Program-made: the position numbers and the translations under genes
Part shown: positions 1 through 6,378 of the stretch, piece after piece
Layout: every line of letters begins with the position of its first letter
Position numbering within the stretch: position 1 is the stretch's first letter
Notes under the pieces: generated by a model
The model's input: only the letters and a program-made list of their open reading frames with translations
Database searches by the model: none
What the model was told of the DNA's origin: nothing
NCBI GenBank assembly: GCA_948874605.1
Contig: CAQRXS010000035.1
Coordinates: 1-11,487 of the forward strand
Source: an uncultured Bacilli bacterium
Lineage (GTDB): Bacteria; Bacillota_I; Bacilli_A; RF39; UBA660
DNA length: 11,487 bases
Direction of reading: 5' to 3'

Positions 1-14
1 TTATTTTTTTATCC

Positions 15-164
15 TCATAACTTGTCAATACCTTTTTTCGTGTTTTTATCCTGTGGATCATAAGTAAAAAGTTGACAACAACGGATATATAAATATCGTG
101 CTTTTTCTTCTTTAGACCAATTCTTTGCTGCTATCTCATTTGATAACAATTCAATAATATTCAT
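15..164 (-). CDS. small protein of unknown function (49 aa), possibly frameshifted
   Basis: This is a 49-residue, mostly helical, charged protein beginning MNIIELLSN and ending GIDKL; I do not recognise it. The start at 162-164 is chosen because it has a good SD (AAAGGGG on the minus strand, 172-178) about 8 nt upstream. A longer frame beginning at 218 is excluded because its first codons lie over the -35 box and -10 box of the gene's own promoter (190-218). The section with NWSKEEKARYLYIR and CQLFTYDP looks like the opening of a longer protein, reminiscent of transglutaminase-like starts. After a run of six A on the minus strand (33-38), the +1 frame stays open to the window edge. The gene could therefore be a complete small gene, or a longer one cut by an indel or frameshift. 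The GAGGA just after the stop could be the SD of a following gene outside the window. Confidence 0.55.
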   Translation of the reverse strand: MNIIELLSNEIAAKNWSKEEKARYLYIRCCQLFTYDPQDKNTKKGIDKL

Positions 165-189
165 AAACAAACCCCTTTTATATAAATCA

Positions 190-218
190 ATTTTAGCACA
201 AAATTTATTTTTTGTCAA
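190..218 (-). promoter_or_regulatory. strong sigma-A type promoter for the small minus-strand gene
   Basis: Read on the minus strand there is a perfect -35 TTGACA (213-218), a 17-nt spacer and a -10 TAAAAT (190-195), giving a start near 183. A second TTGACA lies immediately upstream (224-229). The position fits the gene start at 164 and leaves a leader of about 20 nt carrying its SD. Confidence 0.75.
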
Positions 219-264
219 ATTTGTGTCAAGGCCTTTTTTGTAGTCTTTTTCTTGGGTTTCATTT

Positions 265-272
265 CATATAAT
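265..272 (+). promoter_or_regulatory. candidate -10 element directly at the start of the cwlD-like gene
   Basis: A perfect TATAAT (267-272) sits only 5 nt before the ATG at 278, so a transcript started from it would begin at or next to the ATG and have no leader. No SD is visible upstream of the ATG. Extended leftwards the element reads CATATAAT, 7 of 8 matches to the sigma-E -10 known from Bacillus (CATACAAT), with TCTTTTT 14 nt upstream as a weak -35. There is no good sigma-A -35. Which sigma factor uses it is inference. Confidence 0.45.
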
Positions 273-277
273 TTATT

Positions 278-928
278 ATGAAAAAAAATTATATTTGCTT
301 AGTTCTATTTTTTATTTTAGTGTGTTGTTTTTCCTTGCTACCTGTTCGCGCTAATGAACCTTTAAATGGAAAAGTTTTTGTTGTAGATGCTGGACATGGA
401 GGAGTTGATCCTGGTACTGTTTCTGGAAATATTTATGAGAAAGATATTAATTTGAAAATTTCTGTTGCTTTAAAAAGTGAGTTAGAACGTTTAGGCGCAA
501 AGGTACTTTTAACGCGCGAAGGTGATTATGATCTTGGAACTCCTCAAGCTACATATCGAAAAAAAAGCGATTTTGATCATCGTATTTCTTATATAAACAA
601 TAGTAATGCAACATATTATATCTCGATTCATTTAAATTATTTAGAAGATTCTAGATATTTTGGACCTCAGGTTTTCTATAATATACGATTAGATGAAAAC
701 AAAAAAATAGCTGATATAGTGCAAAACTATTTAAATTCACAGTTAAATAGCAATCGTGAAACAAAGAAGTTATCTAATTCCATCTATATGTATTCAAAGT
801 TAGATATTCCAGGAATTCTCGTGGAATGTGGTTTTTTATCCAATGCAAAAGATAGACGGCAACTTCAAAATGACTCCTATATAAATCAATTTGCTAAATA
901 TCTAGCAGAATCTTTTCTTAAAATTTAA
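278..928 (+). CDS. cwlD: CwlD-like N-acetylmuramoyl-L-alanine amidase (Amidase_3), secreted
   Basis: Zinc amidase that cleaves the bond between N-acetylmuramic acid and L-alanine in peptidoglycan. Residues 1-25 form a signal peptide (KK, hydrophobic core, then VRA before the cleavage point). The Amidase_3 domain fills the rest, with all expected metal and catalytic residues: His40 (DAGHGG), Glu54 (EKDINL), His118 (SIHLN) and Glu183 (VECGF). The length of 216 residues and absence of any wall-binding domain fit CwlD (about 237 residues in B. subtilis), which strips peptides from cortex strands so that muramic delta-lactam can be made. CwlJ in the same window supports this assignment. The start is fixed by the signal peptide although no SD precedes it. 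It is monocistronic and its last 11 bases overlap the end of the convergent next gene. A vegetative amidase of the same family is the alternative. Confidence 0.85.
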   Translation: MKKNYICLVLFFILVCCFSLLPVRANEPLNGKVFVVDAGHGGVDPGTVSGNIYEKDINLKISVALKSELERLGAKVLLTREGDYDLGTPQATYRKKSDFDHRISYINNSNATYYISIHLNYLEDSRYFGPQVFYNIRLDENKKIADIVQNYLNSQLNSNRETKKLSNSIYMYSKLDIPGILVECGFLSNAKDRRQLQNDSYINQFAKYLAESFLKI

Positions 929-1880
929 AATGTGTTAATTTTCTTGAATCTTTCCATGGTAATCCGGTTGAGTAAGAATTATCTCCAATTTTTTCAAGCA
1001 GGTCCTCTAGATTGTTTTGCGTTGTTAAGTATTTTTCTATATCGTTTATTAAGTTAGTAGTGACGATAAGTGCATCTTCATATAAATCTTCAAAAGATTT
1101 TGTACTTGTCATTTGTTTATCAACAGGATTATTCCATAATTCGTGATTTTGATTTTGATATTCTGGTAGCAGTTTTGTAACGTGAAAACTTAAATATTCG
1201 TATCTTCGGGTGCTTGTTTGGGTTAAAAAATCTTTTATTTTATAGAGGAGTTTTTTTAACCCAGTTCTATCAGTAACACCGTACTTTAATAAGAAATTAC
1301 CTGTCCTTGTACTTTCTTCATATATTTTACCCATATTTTCTTTTTGAAAGGTCTTTAGATATACTTGATTTAGTGTGTAGATAAGTGTTTTTGAAAATTT
1401 GTCATTTGGAAGTAATGTGTTTGCAAGGTTTGCTTTATATAAATCTTTTTTTTCTTTTGTTTTGTACATATAAGCATCGAGATTTACTTCCATTTTTTCG
1501 TGAAGTCCACGATATTTTTTATTTTCTTTTGCATTTCCAGTATGATAAAAAACAAATGGGTGGCAATGATAATCTAATACATAATGACAAATACTACCAT
1601 ATAGATAGGCAAGAACTTGCTTGTCGTTTTCTAAATTATTTTTTGTTATTTCTTGTAGTATATTTTTAAAATATAAATTTACATTTGTTTTTTGAGCGTT
1701 CTCTCCAAATTTTCTTATTTCTTTTCCGTTCCACGGAGTTAGAAATTTGTAATAGAATAAATTATCGAAACTTTGCGCAAATACTAGATAATGTGGTAAA
1801 CTTATTTTCTTTTTCGTTTGTTCACTTAAATTAAAGTATACATCTTTTGCAAAAAGATGATGCGTTACGATTGAAGGCAT
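918..1880 (-). CDS. zinc-dependent phospholipase C-like protein (Zn_dep_PLPC family)
   Basis: A 320-residue protein of the family related to clostridial alpha-toxin and bacterial phospholipase C, but without signal peptide or membrane segment, so probably cytosolic. The metal-site pattern is visible: the N-terminal THH (His7, His8), Asp39, His99-x3-Asp103-x3-His107 in the segment around CHYVLDYHCH, and His127-x3-Glu131 further on. Such intracellular homologues are common in Bacillota and have no proven substrate; the C-terminal half (from about residue 190) has no motif I recognise. The start is supported by the SD AAAGGAA about 8 nt upstream. The gene is transcribed alone from an extended -10 promoter, and its 3' end overlaps the amidase gene with no clear terminator between them. 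Enzymatic activity is inferred from the conserved ligands. Confidence 0.75.
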   Translation of the reverse strand: MPSIVTHHLFAKDVYFNLSEQTKKKISLPHYLVFAQSFDNLFYYKFLTPWNGKEIRKFGENAQKTNVNLYFKNILQEITKNNLENDKQVLAYLYGSICHYVLDYHCHPFVFYHTGNAKENKKYRGLHEKMEVNLDAYMYKTKEKKDLYKANLANTLLPNDKFSKTLIYTLNQVYLKTFQKENMGKIYEESTRTGNFLLKYGVTDRTGLKKLLYKIKDFLTQTSTRRYEYLSFHVTKLLPEYQNQNHELWNNPVDKQMTSTKSFEDLYEDALIVTTNLINDIEKYLTTQNNLEDLLEKIGDNSYSTGLPWKDSRKLTHFKF

Positions 1881-1949
1881 AATTAAGTTCCTTTCTTATA
1901 AAATTAATTTGACACTTTCTATATTCTATTGAAATAGTGTTCCTTTATT

Positions 1950-1958
1950 ATTATAGCA
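1950..1958 (-). promoter_or_regulatory. extended -10 promoter for the phospholipase-like gene
   Basis: On the minus strand the sequence reads TGC followed by a perfect TATAAT (1950-1955). The -35 position is poor, which is usual for extended -10 promoters. Start near 1943, leader about 60 nt. Confidence 0.6.
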
Positions 1959-2048
1959 TATTATTAAATAATATTTACTTTTCACAAAAATTTCACAAGT
2001 TGATAACATTGGCTTCATGAAATATTCCTACAATATCTTTGTACTTTG

Positions 2049-2057
2049 TGATATAAT
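2049..2057 (+). promoter_or_regulatory. extended -10 promoter for the abi-htrA operon
   Basis: TGA followed by a perfect TATAAT (2052-2057); the -35 region (TACAAT at 2029-2034, 17-nt spacer) is weak. Start near 2064, giving a short leader with the SD GGGGTG (2069-2074) before the ATG at 2081. Confidence 0.65.
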
Positions 2058-2080
2058 GTTTAAGAATATGGGGTGTCCTT

Positions 2081-3007
2081 ATGGCTAAGTCATTTAAAAC
2101 ACTAGATGAACAAATCGAAATATTACAAAGAAAAGGTTTAATTATTACTAACATTGATGAGGCAAAAGATATTTTACTTCGAGAAAATTATTTTTTCTTA
2201 AGTGGATATCGCATGCTTTTTATGGAGAGCTTTGCTAATAAACTTTTTTTGCCTGGGGCAACTTTTGAAGAACTGTATTCTATGTTTCAATTTGATCGAC
2301 ATATTCGAAATATTATTTTTAAGAATTTGCTTATTATTGAAAATAATATCAAAAGTATTACAGCTCACAATTTGTCAAAGCATTATGGTATTCGAGAAGA
2401 TGAGTATTTAAATCCCAAAAATTTTACTGCTGAGAAAAAACGCAAAAAACAGGTTGAGGATTTGCTTCGCAAGATGAAACGTCAAATTCGAATTAATGGC
2501 GGGCAACATCAAGCGACAATACATTATACAGAAAAATATGGTTATATTCCAATGTGGATAGCTGTTAAAGTTTTATCCTTTGGAATTGTTAGTGAATTAT
2601 ATCAAATTCTAAAGCCAGATGATCAACTTGCAATCGCGGAAGATTTTGGGGTCGGCACAGAGCAATTGTTAATCTATTTGCCTATCTTAGCTAATTTTCG
2701 TAATCTTTGTGCTCATGAAGATATTTTATTTGAACATAAAGCACAGAGAGATATAGAAAATACTAAATATCATCAACTGTTATCTATTCCTATGACAAAT
2801 GGTGAGTATATTTATGGAAAAAATGATTTATTTGCGATTGTAATTATTTTAAAACAATTATTGCGAAAAGATGATTTTTTCTTATTAATGAGTGAGCTAG
2901 AATATGAGATACAAATTTTAGCTGATCGATTAAAAACAATTTCGATTGAGAAAGTATTGGATCGAATGGGGTTTCCGATTAATTATGGGGAGATGGTGAA
3001 ATTATAA
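2081..3007 (+). CDS. Abi_2 family (AbiD/AbiF-like) abortive-infection-type HEPN protein
   Basis: A 308-residue soluble protein of the Abi_2 family, whose founders AbiD and AbiF give lactococci abortive phage resistance and which belongs to the HEPN RNase superfamily. Visible features are the typical opening (KTLDEQIEILQRKGL), the LSGYR segment at about 41-44, FQFDRHIR at about 69-76, and the HEPN-type R-x4-H signature Arg207-Asn-Leu-Cys-Ala-His212, expected to form the RNase site. The length is normal for the family and nothing is missing. The start has a good SD (GGGGTG). Its stop codon overlaps the ATG of the HtrA gene (TAATG), so the two are translated together. Phage defence is inferred from family membership; many chromosomal members have no tested role. 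Confidence 0.8.
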   Translation: MAKSFKTLDEQIEILQRKGLIITNIDEAKDILLRENYFFLSGYRMLFMESFANKLFLPGATFEELYSMFQFDRHIRNIIFKNLLIIENNIKSITAHNLSKHYGIREDEYLNPKNFTAEKKRKKQVEDLLRKMKRQIRINGGQHQATIHYTEKYGYIPMWIAVKVLSFGIVSELYQILKPDDQLAIAEDFGVGTEQLLIYLPILANFRNLCAHEDILFEHKAQRDIENTKYHQLLSIPMTNGEYIYGKNDLFAIVIILKQLLRKDDFFLLMSELEYEIQILADRLKTISIEKVLDRMGFPINYGEMVKL

Positions 3008-4125
3008 TGGAAACAAATGAATCTCAAAGAAAAACTAATGAAGGTAAAATATGGCTTGTTGGTATTGTGATGTTTTTTTTGGGCGCGATTGGGCTATACA
3101 TGTTAATGTATTATTTTCCAGAGCCTTTTGTTAAAACAATTACGGAAAAGATTGAAACTAAAAATGTAACTGTGACAGATAATGGTATCGCAGATGCGGT
3201 AGAAAAAGTTTATGATGCTGTTGTGGTTGTAAAAACTTATTATAAGAAGCAGCTTTATGCAACTGGAACTGGATTTGTTTATAAAAAAAGTGATGACAAA
3301 GCTTATATTTTGACAAATAACCATGTTATTGAAAAAGGCGATGCAATTTATGTTGAATTTACAGACGGACATATTGTTGAGACAAAAGTAGAAGGTAAAG
3401 ATTCTTTTTCTGATACTGCCGTTTTATCTTTAAGTTCTGATGAAATTCTTTCAATAGCAGAAATGGGAAGTAGTGAAGATGCACGTGTAGGAGATACTGT
3501 ATTTACTGTTGGAGCACCGATTAATTCTGATACATATTCAGGGTCTGTAACCCGTGGAATATTATCCGGTAAAAATAGATTGGTGGGAGTTTCAACTACA
3601 AATTCTAGCACTTCTGATACAATGATGAGCGTACTACAAACAGATGCGGCTATAAACTCAGGAAATTCTGGAGGACCTTTAGTAAATGCAAATGGACAAG
3701 TCATAGGTATTACTTCATTAAAACTTGCAACCACAGGTGTTGAAGGTATGGGCTTTGCAATTCCGATAGAAACAGCATTAAAATATGCTGAAAAAGAGGA
3801 AAAAGGAGTTGCTATTGAACGGCCTCAACTTGGTATAACAATGCGTAATTTACAAGAAGCTGTTTATTATCATTACCCAACTTTGAATCACTTAAAAATT
3901 GATGCAGGTGTCTATATTGAAAGTGTGTCTAAAGATAGTCCTGCTGAGGCTGGTGGCTTAAAAGCTGGAGATGTTATTATTAAGGTTGATGATAAAGATG
4001 TTACTGATTTAGCATATTTCCGTTACTTATTATATAACCATAGTGTTGGAGATAAAATGAAAGTTACTATTCATCGAGATGGAGAAAACAAAGAGTTGGA
4101 ATTGACTTTAAATAAAAAAATATAG
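3007..4125 (+). CDS. membrane-anchored HtrA/DegP-like serine protease
   Basis: A 372-residue S1C protease that degrades or checks misfolded proteins outside the membrane. One N-terminal transmembrane segment (about residues 15-37) anchors it with the catalytic part outside. The trypsin-like domain (about 55-255) has the full triad: His106 (NNHVI), Asp136 (DTAVL) and Ser221 (GNSGGP). One PDZ domain follows at about 280-370 (SPAEAGGLKAGDVI). This single-anchor, single-PDZ plan matches HtrA/YyxA of Bacillota. The ATG overlaps the stop of the Abi-like gene, with GGTG about 9 nt upstream inside that gene as the SD. A strong terminator follows directly. I saw no CssR-like operator, so control probably follows the abi promoter. 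Confidence 0.93.
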   Translation: METNESQRKTNEGKIWLVGIVMFFLGAIGLYMLMYYFPEPFVKTITEKIETKNVTVTDNGIADAVEKVYDAVVVVKTYYKKQLYATGTGFVYKKSDDKAYILTNNHVIEKGDAIYVEFTDGHIVETKVEGKDSFSDTAVLSLSSDEILSIAEMGSSEDARVGDTVFTVGAPINSDTYSGSVTRGILSGKNRLVGVSTTNSSTSDTMMSVLQTDAAINSGNSGGPLVNANGQVIGITSLKLATTGVEGMGFAIPIETALKYAEKEEKGVAIERPQLGITMRNLQEAVYYHYPTLNHLKIDAGVYIESVSKDSPAEAGGLKAGDVIIKVDDKDVTDLAYFRYLLYNHSVGDKMKVTIHRDGENKELELTLNKKI

Positions 4126-4126
4126 T

Positions 4127-4160
4127 AAAAAAGATACTTTGGATGAGGTATCTTTTTTTA
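4127..4160. terminator. bidirectional intrinsic terminator
   Basis: Perfect 11-bp stem (4127-4137 with 4148-4158) with a 10-nt loop. The plus strand ends in seven T, and the minus strand also ends in a T-run, so it can stop both the htrA transcript and the convergent small regulator gene. Confidence 0.85.
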
Positions 4161-4170
4161 TAAGTTTTAT

Positions 4171-4374
4171 TTAATCTTCTGGATAAAATAAATCATCAGG
4201 TTTAAGATTAAATACGCTTGCTATTTTTTTTGCTGTATCATAGTAAAGTCTACGATTCCCATTTTCTAACATCACATAGTACCCTTGCGAAAAACCTATA
4301 AGATTTGCCATATCTTTTGTTGTAAGTTTTTTCTCTTTTCTTATTCTTTTTAGTTTGTAATTTTCTTTTTTCAT
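4171..4374 (-). CDS. small XRE (Cro/CI) family DNA-binding protein
   Basis: A 67-residue protein that is essentially a single helix-turn-helix domain: LTTKDMANLIGFSQGYYVMLENG carries the recognition pair, followed by KKIASVFNLKPDDLF, the usual helices 4 and 5. No effector domain is present. The SD AAAGAGAT lies about 5 nt upstream. It is transcribed away from a second small XRE gene, and the 117-bp gap between them holds an extended -10 promoter overlapped by an inverted repeat. It probably represses itself and perhaps its neighbour, as in lysogeny or plasmid control switches, although no phage or plasmid gene is adjacent. The segment containing LTTKDMANLIGF is quoted in parts of the domain only as the key site; its target genes are unknown. 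Confidence 0.85.
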   Translation of the reverse strand: MKKENYKLKRIRKEKKLTTKDMANLIGFSQGYYVMLENGNRRLYYDTAKKIASVFNLKPDDLFYPED

Positions 4375-4395
4375 GATTTATCTCTTTCTGCTTAA

Positions 4396-4424
4396 ATTTT
4401 ATCATAATCCACAACTATAGTCAC
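4396..4424 (-). promoter_or_regulatory. promoter of the minus-strand XRE gene
   Basis: On the minus strand: -35 GTGACT (4419-4424, 4 of 6 matches), 17-nt spacer, extended -10 TGA-TAAAAT (4396-4404). The -35 lies inside the left arm of the inverted repeat, so a protein bound there would block it. Confidence 0.6.
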
Positions 4425-4451
4425 TATATTACTGTGACTTTGCGGTATAGT
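4414..4451. promoter_or_regulatory. candidate operator between divergent XRE genes, with plus-strand -10
   Basis: Inverted repeat AGTCAC (4419-4424) / GTGACT (4434-4439) with a 9-nt spacer, preceded by the palindrome ACTATAGT (4414-4421), whose half recurs as TATAGT (4446-4451). That last hexamer is also the best -10 for the plus-strand XRE gene, although it lacks a good -35. Symmetry and placement suggest a site for one of the two regulators. Confidence 0.45.
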
Positions 4452-4491
4452 TTATTTTTCATTTGTTAAACTACAAGTAATAGGTGATTCT

Positions 4492-4707
4492 ATGAAGTTG
4501 AATGAAAAAGATTATAATAAAGGCGAAATTATTCGAATTATCCGTGGATGGACTGGTTTGACTCAAAAAGAATTTGCAGAGGCGATTGGAAAATCAAAAC
4601 GTACTATCGAGCAATATGAGGCTGGCACTGTAACATATAATATTGACTTTCTAAAGAAAGTAGCGAAAATGTTTGATATTGAAATAATATTTTCAAAAAA
4701 GAGGTAA
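4492..4707 (+). CDS. small XRE family DNA-binding protein
   Basis: A 71-residue single-domain helix-turn-helix protein. The HTH is at about residues 21-50 (LTQKEFAEAIGKSKRTIEQY), with an acidic and basic N-terminal extension and a final DIEIIFSKKR strand. It has no effector domain. The start is supported by the SD AGGTGAT about 6 nt upstream. It is divergent from another small XRE gene and shares its regulatory gap. The last three codons and the stop are part of a terminator stem. It differs clearly in sequence from its neighbour, so the pair is not a recent duplication. Function beyond DNA binding is unknown. Confidence 0.85.
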   Translation: MKLNEKDYNKGEIIRIIRGWTGLTQKEFAEAIGKSKRTIEQYEAGTVTYNIDFLKKVAKMFDIEIIFSKKR

Positions 4708-4734
4708 ATTTTAAACGCTTTACTTCTTTTTTTT
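4697..4734. terminator. bidirectional terminator spanning two stop codons
   Basis: Twelve-bp stem with one G-T pair (4697-4708 with 4719-4730), 10-nt loop, T-run to 4734; the minus strand also ends in six T. The left arm contains the stop of the XRE gene and the right arm the stop of the convergent 95-residue gene. Confidence 0.75.
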
Positions 4735-5007
4735 ATGAATTTCTCTAACTCTTTTTAAATTTATTTCGGTAGAAACGCTTATATATGGTCGTAATTCTTG
4801 TGTGTTAATGTAGCTATCTTGTGTAACATATGTTCCAATAAATCGTTTATTCTGTAGCATGCTGATTTCTAATGCTAGTCTTTGTAAAAGGTTTTTTGTA
4901 TGTTGTATTTCTAAATATTTTCCATTACGAGCTTGTATTAATACATTGTTTTCTGTTTTTCCCTTTGATGAATAAATGGGGCCTATAAAAATTCTTTCTG
5001 ATTTCAT
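4720..5007 (-). CDS. basic 95-residue protein of unknown function
   Basis: I do not recognise this protein. It is soluble, has no signal peptide, membrane segment or cysteine, and is basic, ending in HKKKK. The start MKSERIFIGPIY is followed by a strand-rich section (NNVLIQARNGKYLEI) and then a helix (KNLLQRLALEISML). The basic tail would allow binding to nucleic acid or a ribosome, but that is a guess. It has its own extended -10 promoter in the 43-bp gap behind the membrane amidase gene, and its SD (AAAGGAG) forms the right arm of a perfect 6-bp hairpin. It ends in a terminator shared with the convergent XRE gene. Its SD strength and clean boundaries argue that it is a real gene. Confidence 0.75.
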   Translation of the reverse strand: MKSERIFIGPIYSSKGKTENNVLIQARNGKYLEIQHTKNLLQRLALEISMLQNKRFIGTYVTQDSYINTQELRPYISVSTEINLKRVREIHKKKK

Positions 5008-5010
5008 AAT

Positions 5011-5030
5011 AAAAACTCCTTTACAGGAGT
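5011..5030 (-). promoter_or_regulatory. SD-sequestering hairpin / terminator ahead of the 95-residue gene
   Basis: On the minus strand ACTCCT (5025-5030) pairs perfectly with AGGAGT (5015-5020) around a GTAA tetraloop of the GNRA class, followed by five T. The right arm is the SD of the gene starting at 5007. The element can act as a terminator for the upstream amidase gene and hide the SD in read-through RNA. A transcript from the local promoter (start near 5026) would lack most of the left arm. Confidence 0.6.
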
Positions 5031-5032
5031 AT

Positions 5033-5041
5033 ATTATAACA
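5033..5041 (-). promoter_or_regulatory. extended -10 promoter for the 95-residue gene
   Basis: On the minus strand TGT followed by a perfect TATAAT (5033-5038); no -35 is visible, as that position falls in the end of the amidase gene. Predicted start near 5026. Confidence 0.6.
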
Positions 5042-5050
5042 TAAATTAAA

Positions 5051-6352
5051 TTATTCTTCTTCTAAATATTTTTCTATTGCAGAAGCTATTCCTTCGGCAT
5101 ATCCATCTCTGTTATTTATTATATTTGCTAGGTCGGTTTCGTTATTCATATAACCTAATTCTAATAGGTATGGCTCTGCTGTATTATTAGATAAATAATG
5201 TTCATTTTTTGGATAATTTGGTCTGTAAATACCGTCTTGTGCAGCATGTGTAGATACACCTCCAACTTCTCGAATATAATAGTAATAAATCATATCTGTA
5301 TTCCAAAATCCTAAGTCTTCGCCAATATCTTGTTCCGTAAAGAATCTTTGATAAATTCCTAAAGATAGTTGGTATGTTTCTTTTGTAGAAGGTATAGTAT
5401 TTGCATTTTTGGTGATTTCTGATACTAAAAGTTCTGCAAAATCTGTATTTGTATCGTTTGCAATATAAACTTCTAATCCTTTTAAACTATCTACTTTATA
5501 TTCAAATGAATTATGATGAATTGCTAGGCTGAATTTTGATTTTGTGTCATTCGCCATGGTGGCACTTCCCATAGGGTGGTAAACATTTACGACATCTTGG
5601 TCTGTATTTCTAGTCATTATAACTTTATAACCTAGGTTTTCTAATTTTTCTTTTAAAGCTTTTGCAACTTCTAAATTTAATGTTCTTTCTTGGTATTCAA
5701 GACCATTTAATATTCCTATGCTTCCTGGATCTTCGCCATCGTGTCCAGGATCTATTGTTATATCATAAACATTATCTGGTAGGCTTGTTTCTTTAATTTT
5801 AAATCTTAATGTTGGGCATTCTTCATAAGTATTCCATTCAATGTTTATTTTGTTATTTTTTTGGTTTTTTGTTAGCGTATAATATTCTAGATTCTCATAT
5901 TTAGATTTATTTTTTACCGAATAATACTTTGTAATTAAGGAATCTTTTTCATCATGATTTTCTGTTTTAATTAAAAGATATAATTCTCCAGTAGGTAATT
6001 TTTCTAAGTTTATGCCTTCGTTTATAAAATTACTAGTTTTAAATGTGTAAGTATTTTCTGTTTTTGTAGTTTCCCATGGAAGTGTTATTTCCTCTGTGCC
6101 GTTTGATAGTACAAGGCTTATATTTTCTATTGATTCTTCTAAAGTAAATGTGCCTTCGATATTCATGTGAATTCCATATATTGCATAATCGTTTACATAT
6201 GCATAAGCTGATGAATCTATTTTTTCTAGAAAAGCCTTATTTGGTTCTTTTGTTAATATTTTATATCCTATAAAAATGATAATTAATAAAATTGCAGCTA
6301 TGCAAATAGGTATGCCTACTTGTATCAAATCTTTATTTCTGTTTTTTTTCAT
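5051..6352 (-). CDS. membrane-anchored N-acetylmuramoyl-L-alanine amidase with long insertion
   Basis: A 433-residue type II membrane protein that should cut the peptide stems from peptidoglycan outside the cell. It has a basic start, one transmembrane segment (about residues 12-33), an ectodomain of about 150 residues rich in strands and without a match I know (about 35-190, possibly Ig-like), then an Amidase_3 domain (about 195-433). Zinc and catalytic residues are present: His204 (DPGHDG), Glu222 (YQERTLN), His279 (AIHHN) and Glu398 (LLELGYM). The distance from the second His to the final Glu is 119 residues, against 65 and 68 in the other two amidases of this window, so about 50 residues rich in Tyr, Phe and Trp are inserted beside the active site. 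The start has a good SD (TAGGAA), and the promoter faces that of the next operon. Confidence 0.85.
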   Translation of the reverse strand: MKKNRNKDLIQVGIPICIAAILLIIIFIGYKILTKEPNKAFLEKIDSSAYAYVNDYAIYGIHMNIEGTFTLEESIENISLVLSNGTEEITLPWETTKTENTYTFKTSNFINEGINLEKLPTGELYLLIKTENHDEKDSLITKYYSVKNKSKYENLEYYTLTKNQKNNKINIEWNTYEECPTLRFKIKETSLPDNVYDITIDPGHDGEDPGSIGILNGLEYQERTLNLEVAKALKEKLENLGYKVIMTRNTDQDVVNVYHPMGSATMANDTKSKFSLAIHHNSFEYKVDSLKGLEVYIANDTNTDFAELLVSEITKNANTIPSTKETYQLSLGIYQRFFTEQDIGEDLGFWNTDMIYYYYIREVGGVSTHAAQDGIYRPNYPKNEHYLSNNTAEPYLLELGYMNNETDLANIINNRDGYAEGIASAIEKYLEEE

Positions 6353-6368
6353 AAATTCCTACTTTCTA

Positions 6369-6377
6369 TGTTAAAAT
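6369..6377 (+). promoter_or_regulatory. candidate extended -10 promoter for the hydrolase-Nudix-nuclease operon
   Basis: TGT followed by TAAAAT (6372-6377), without a -35. Start near 6384, leader about 42 nt. Its -10 is directly adjacent to the -10 of the opposite amidase promoter, so the two should compete. Confidence 0.45.
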
Positions 6378-6378
6378 G

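Noticed and set aside
1385..1669. Plus-strand open frame inside the phospholipase-like gene
   Set aside because: It is antisense to a well-supported gene, lacks an SD and encodes a low-complexity Leu/Phe/Tyr protein typical of a shadow frame.
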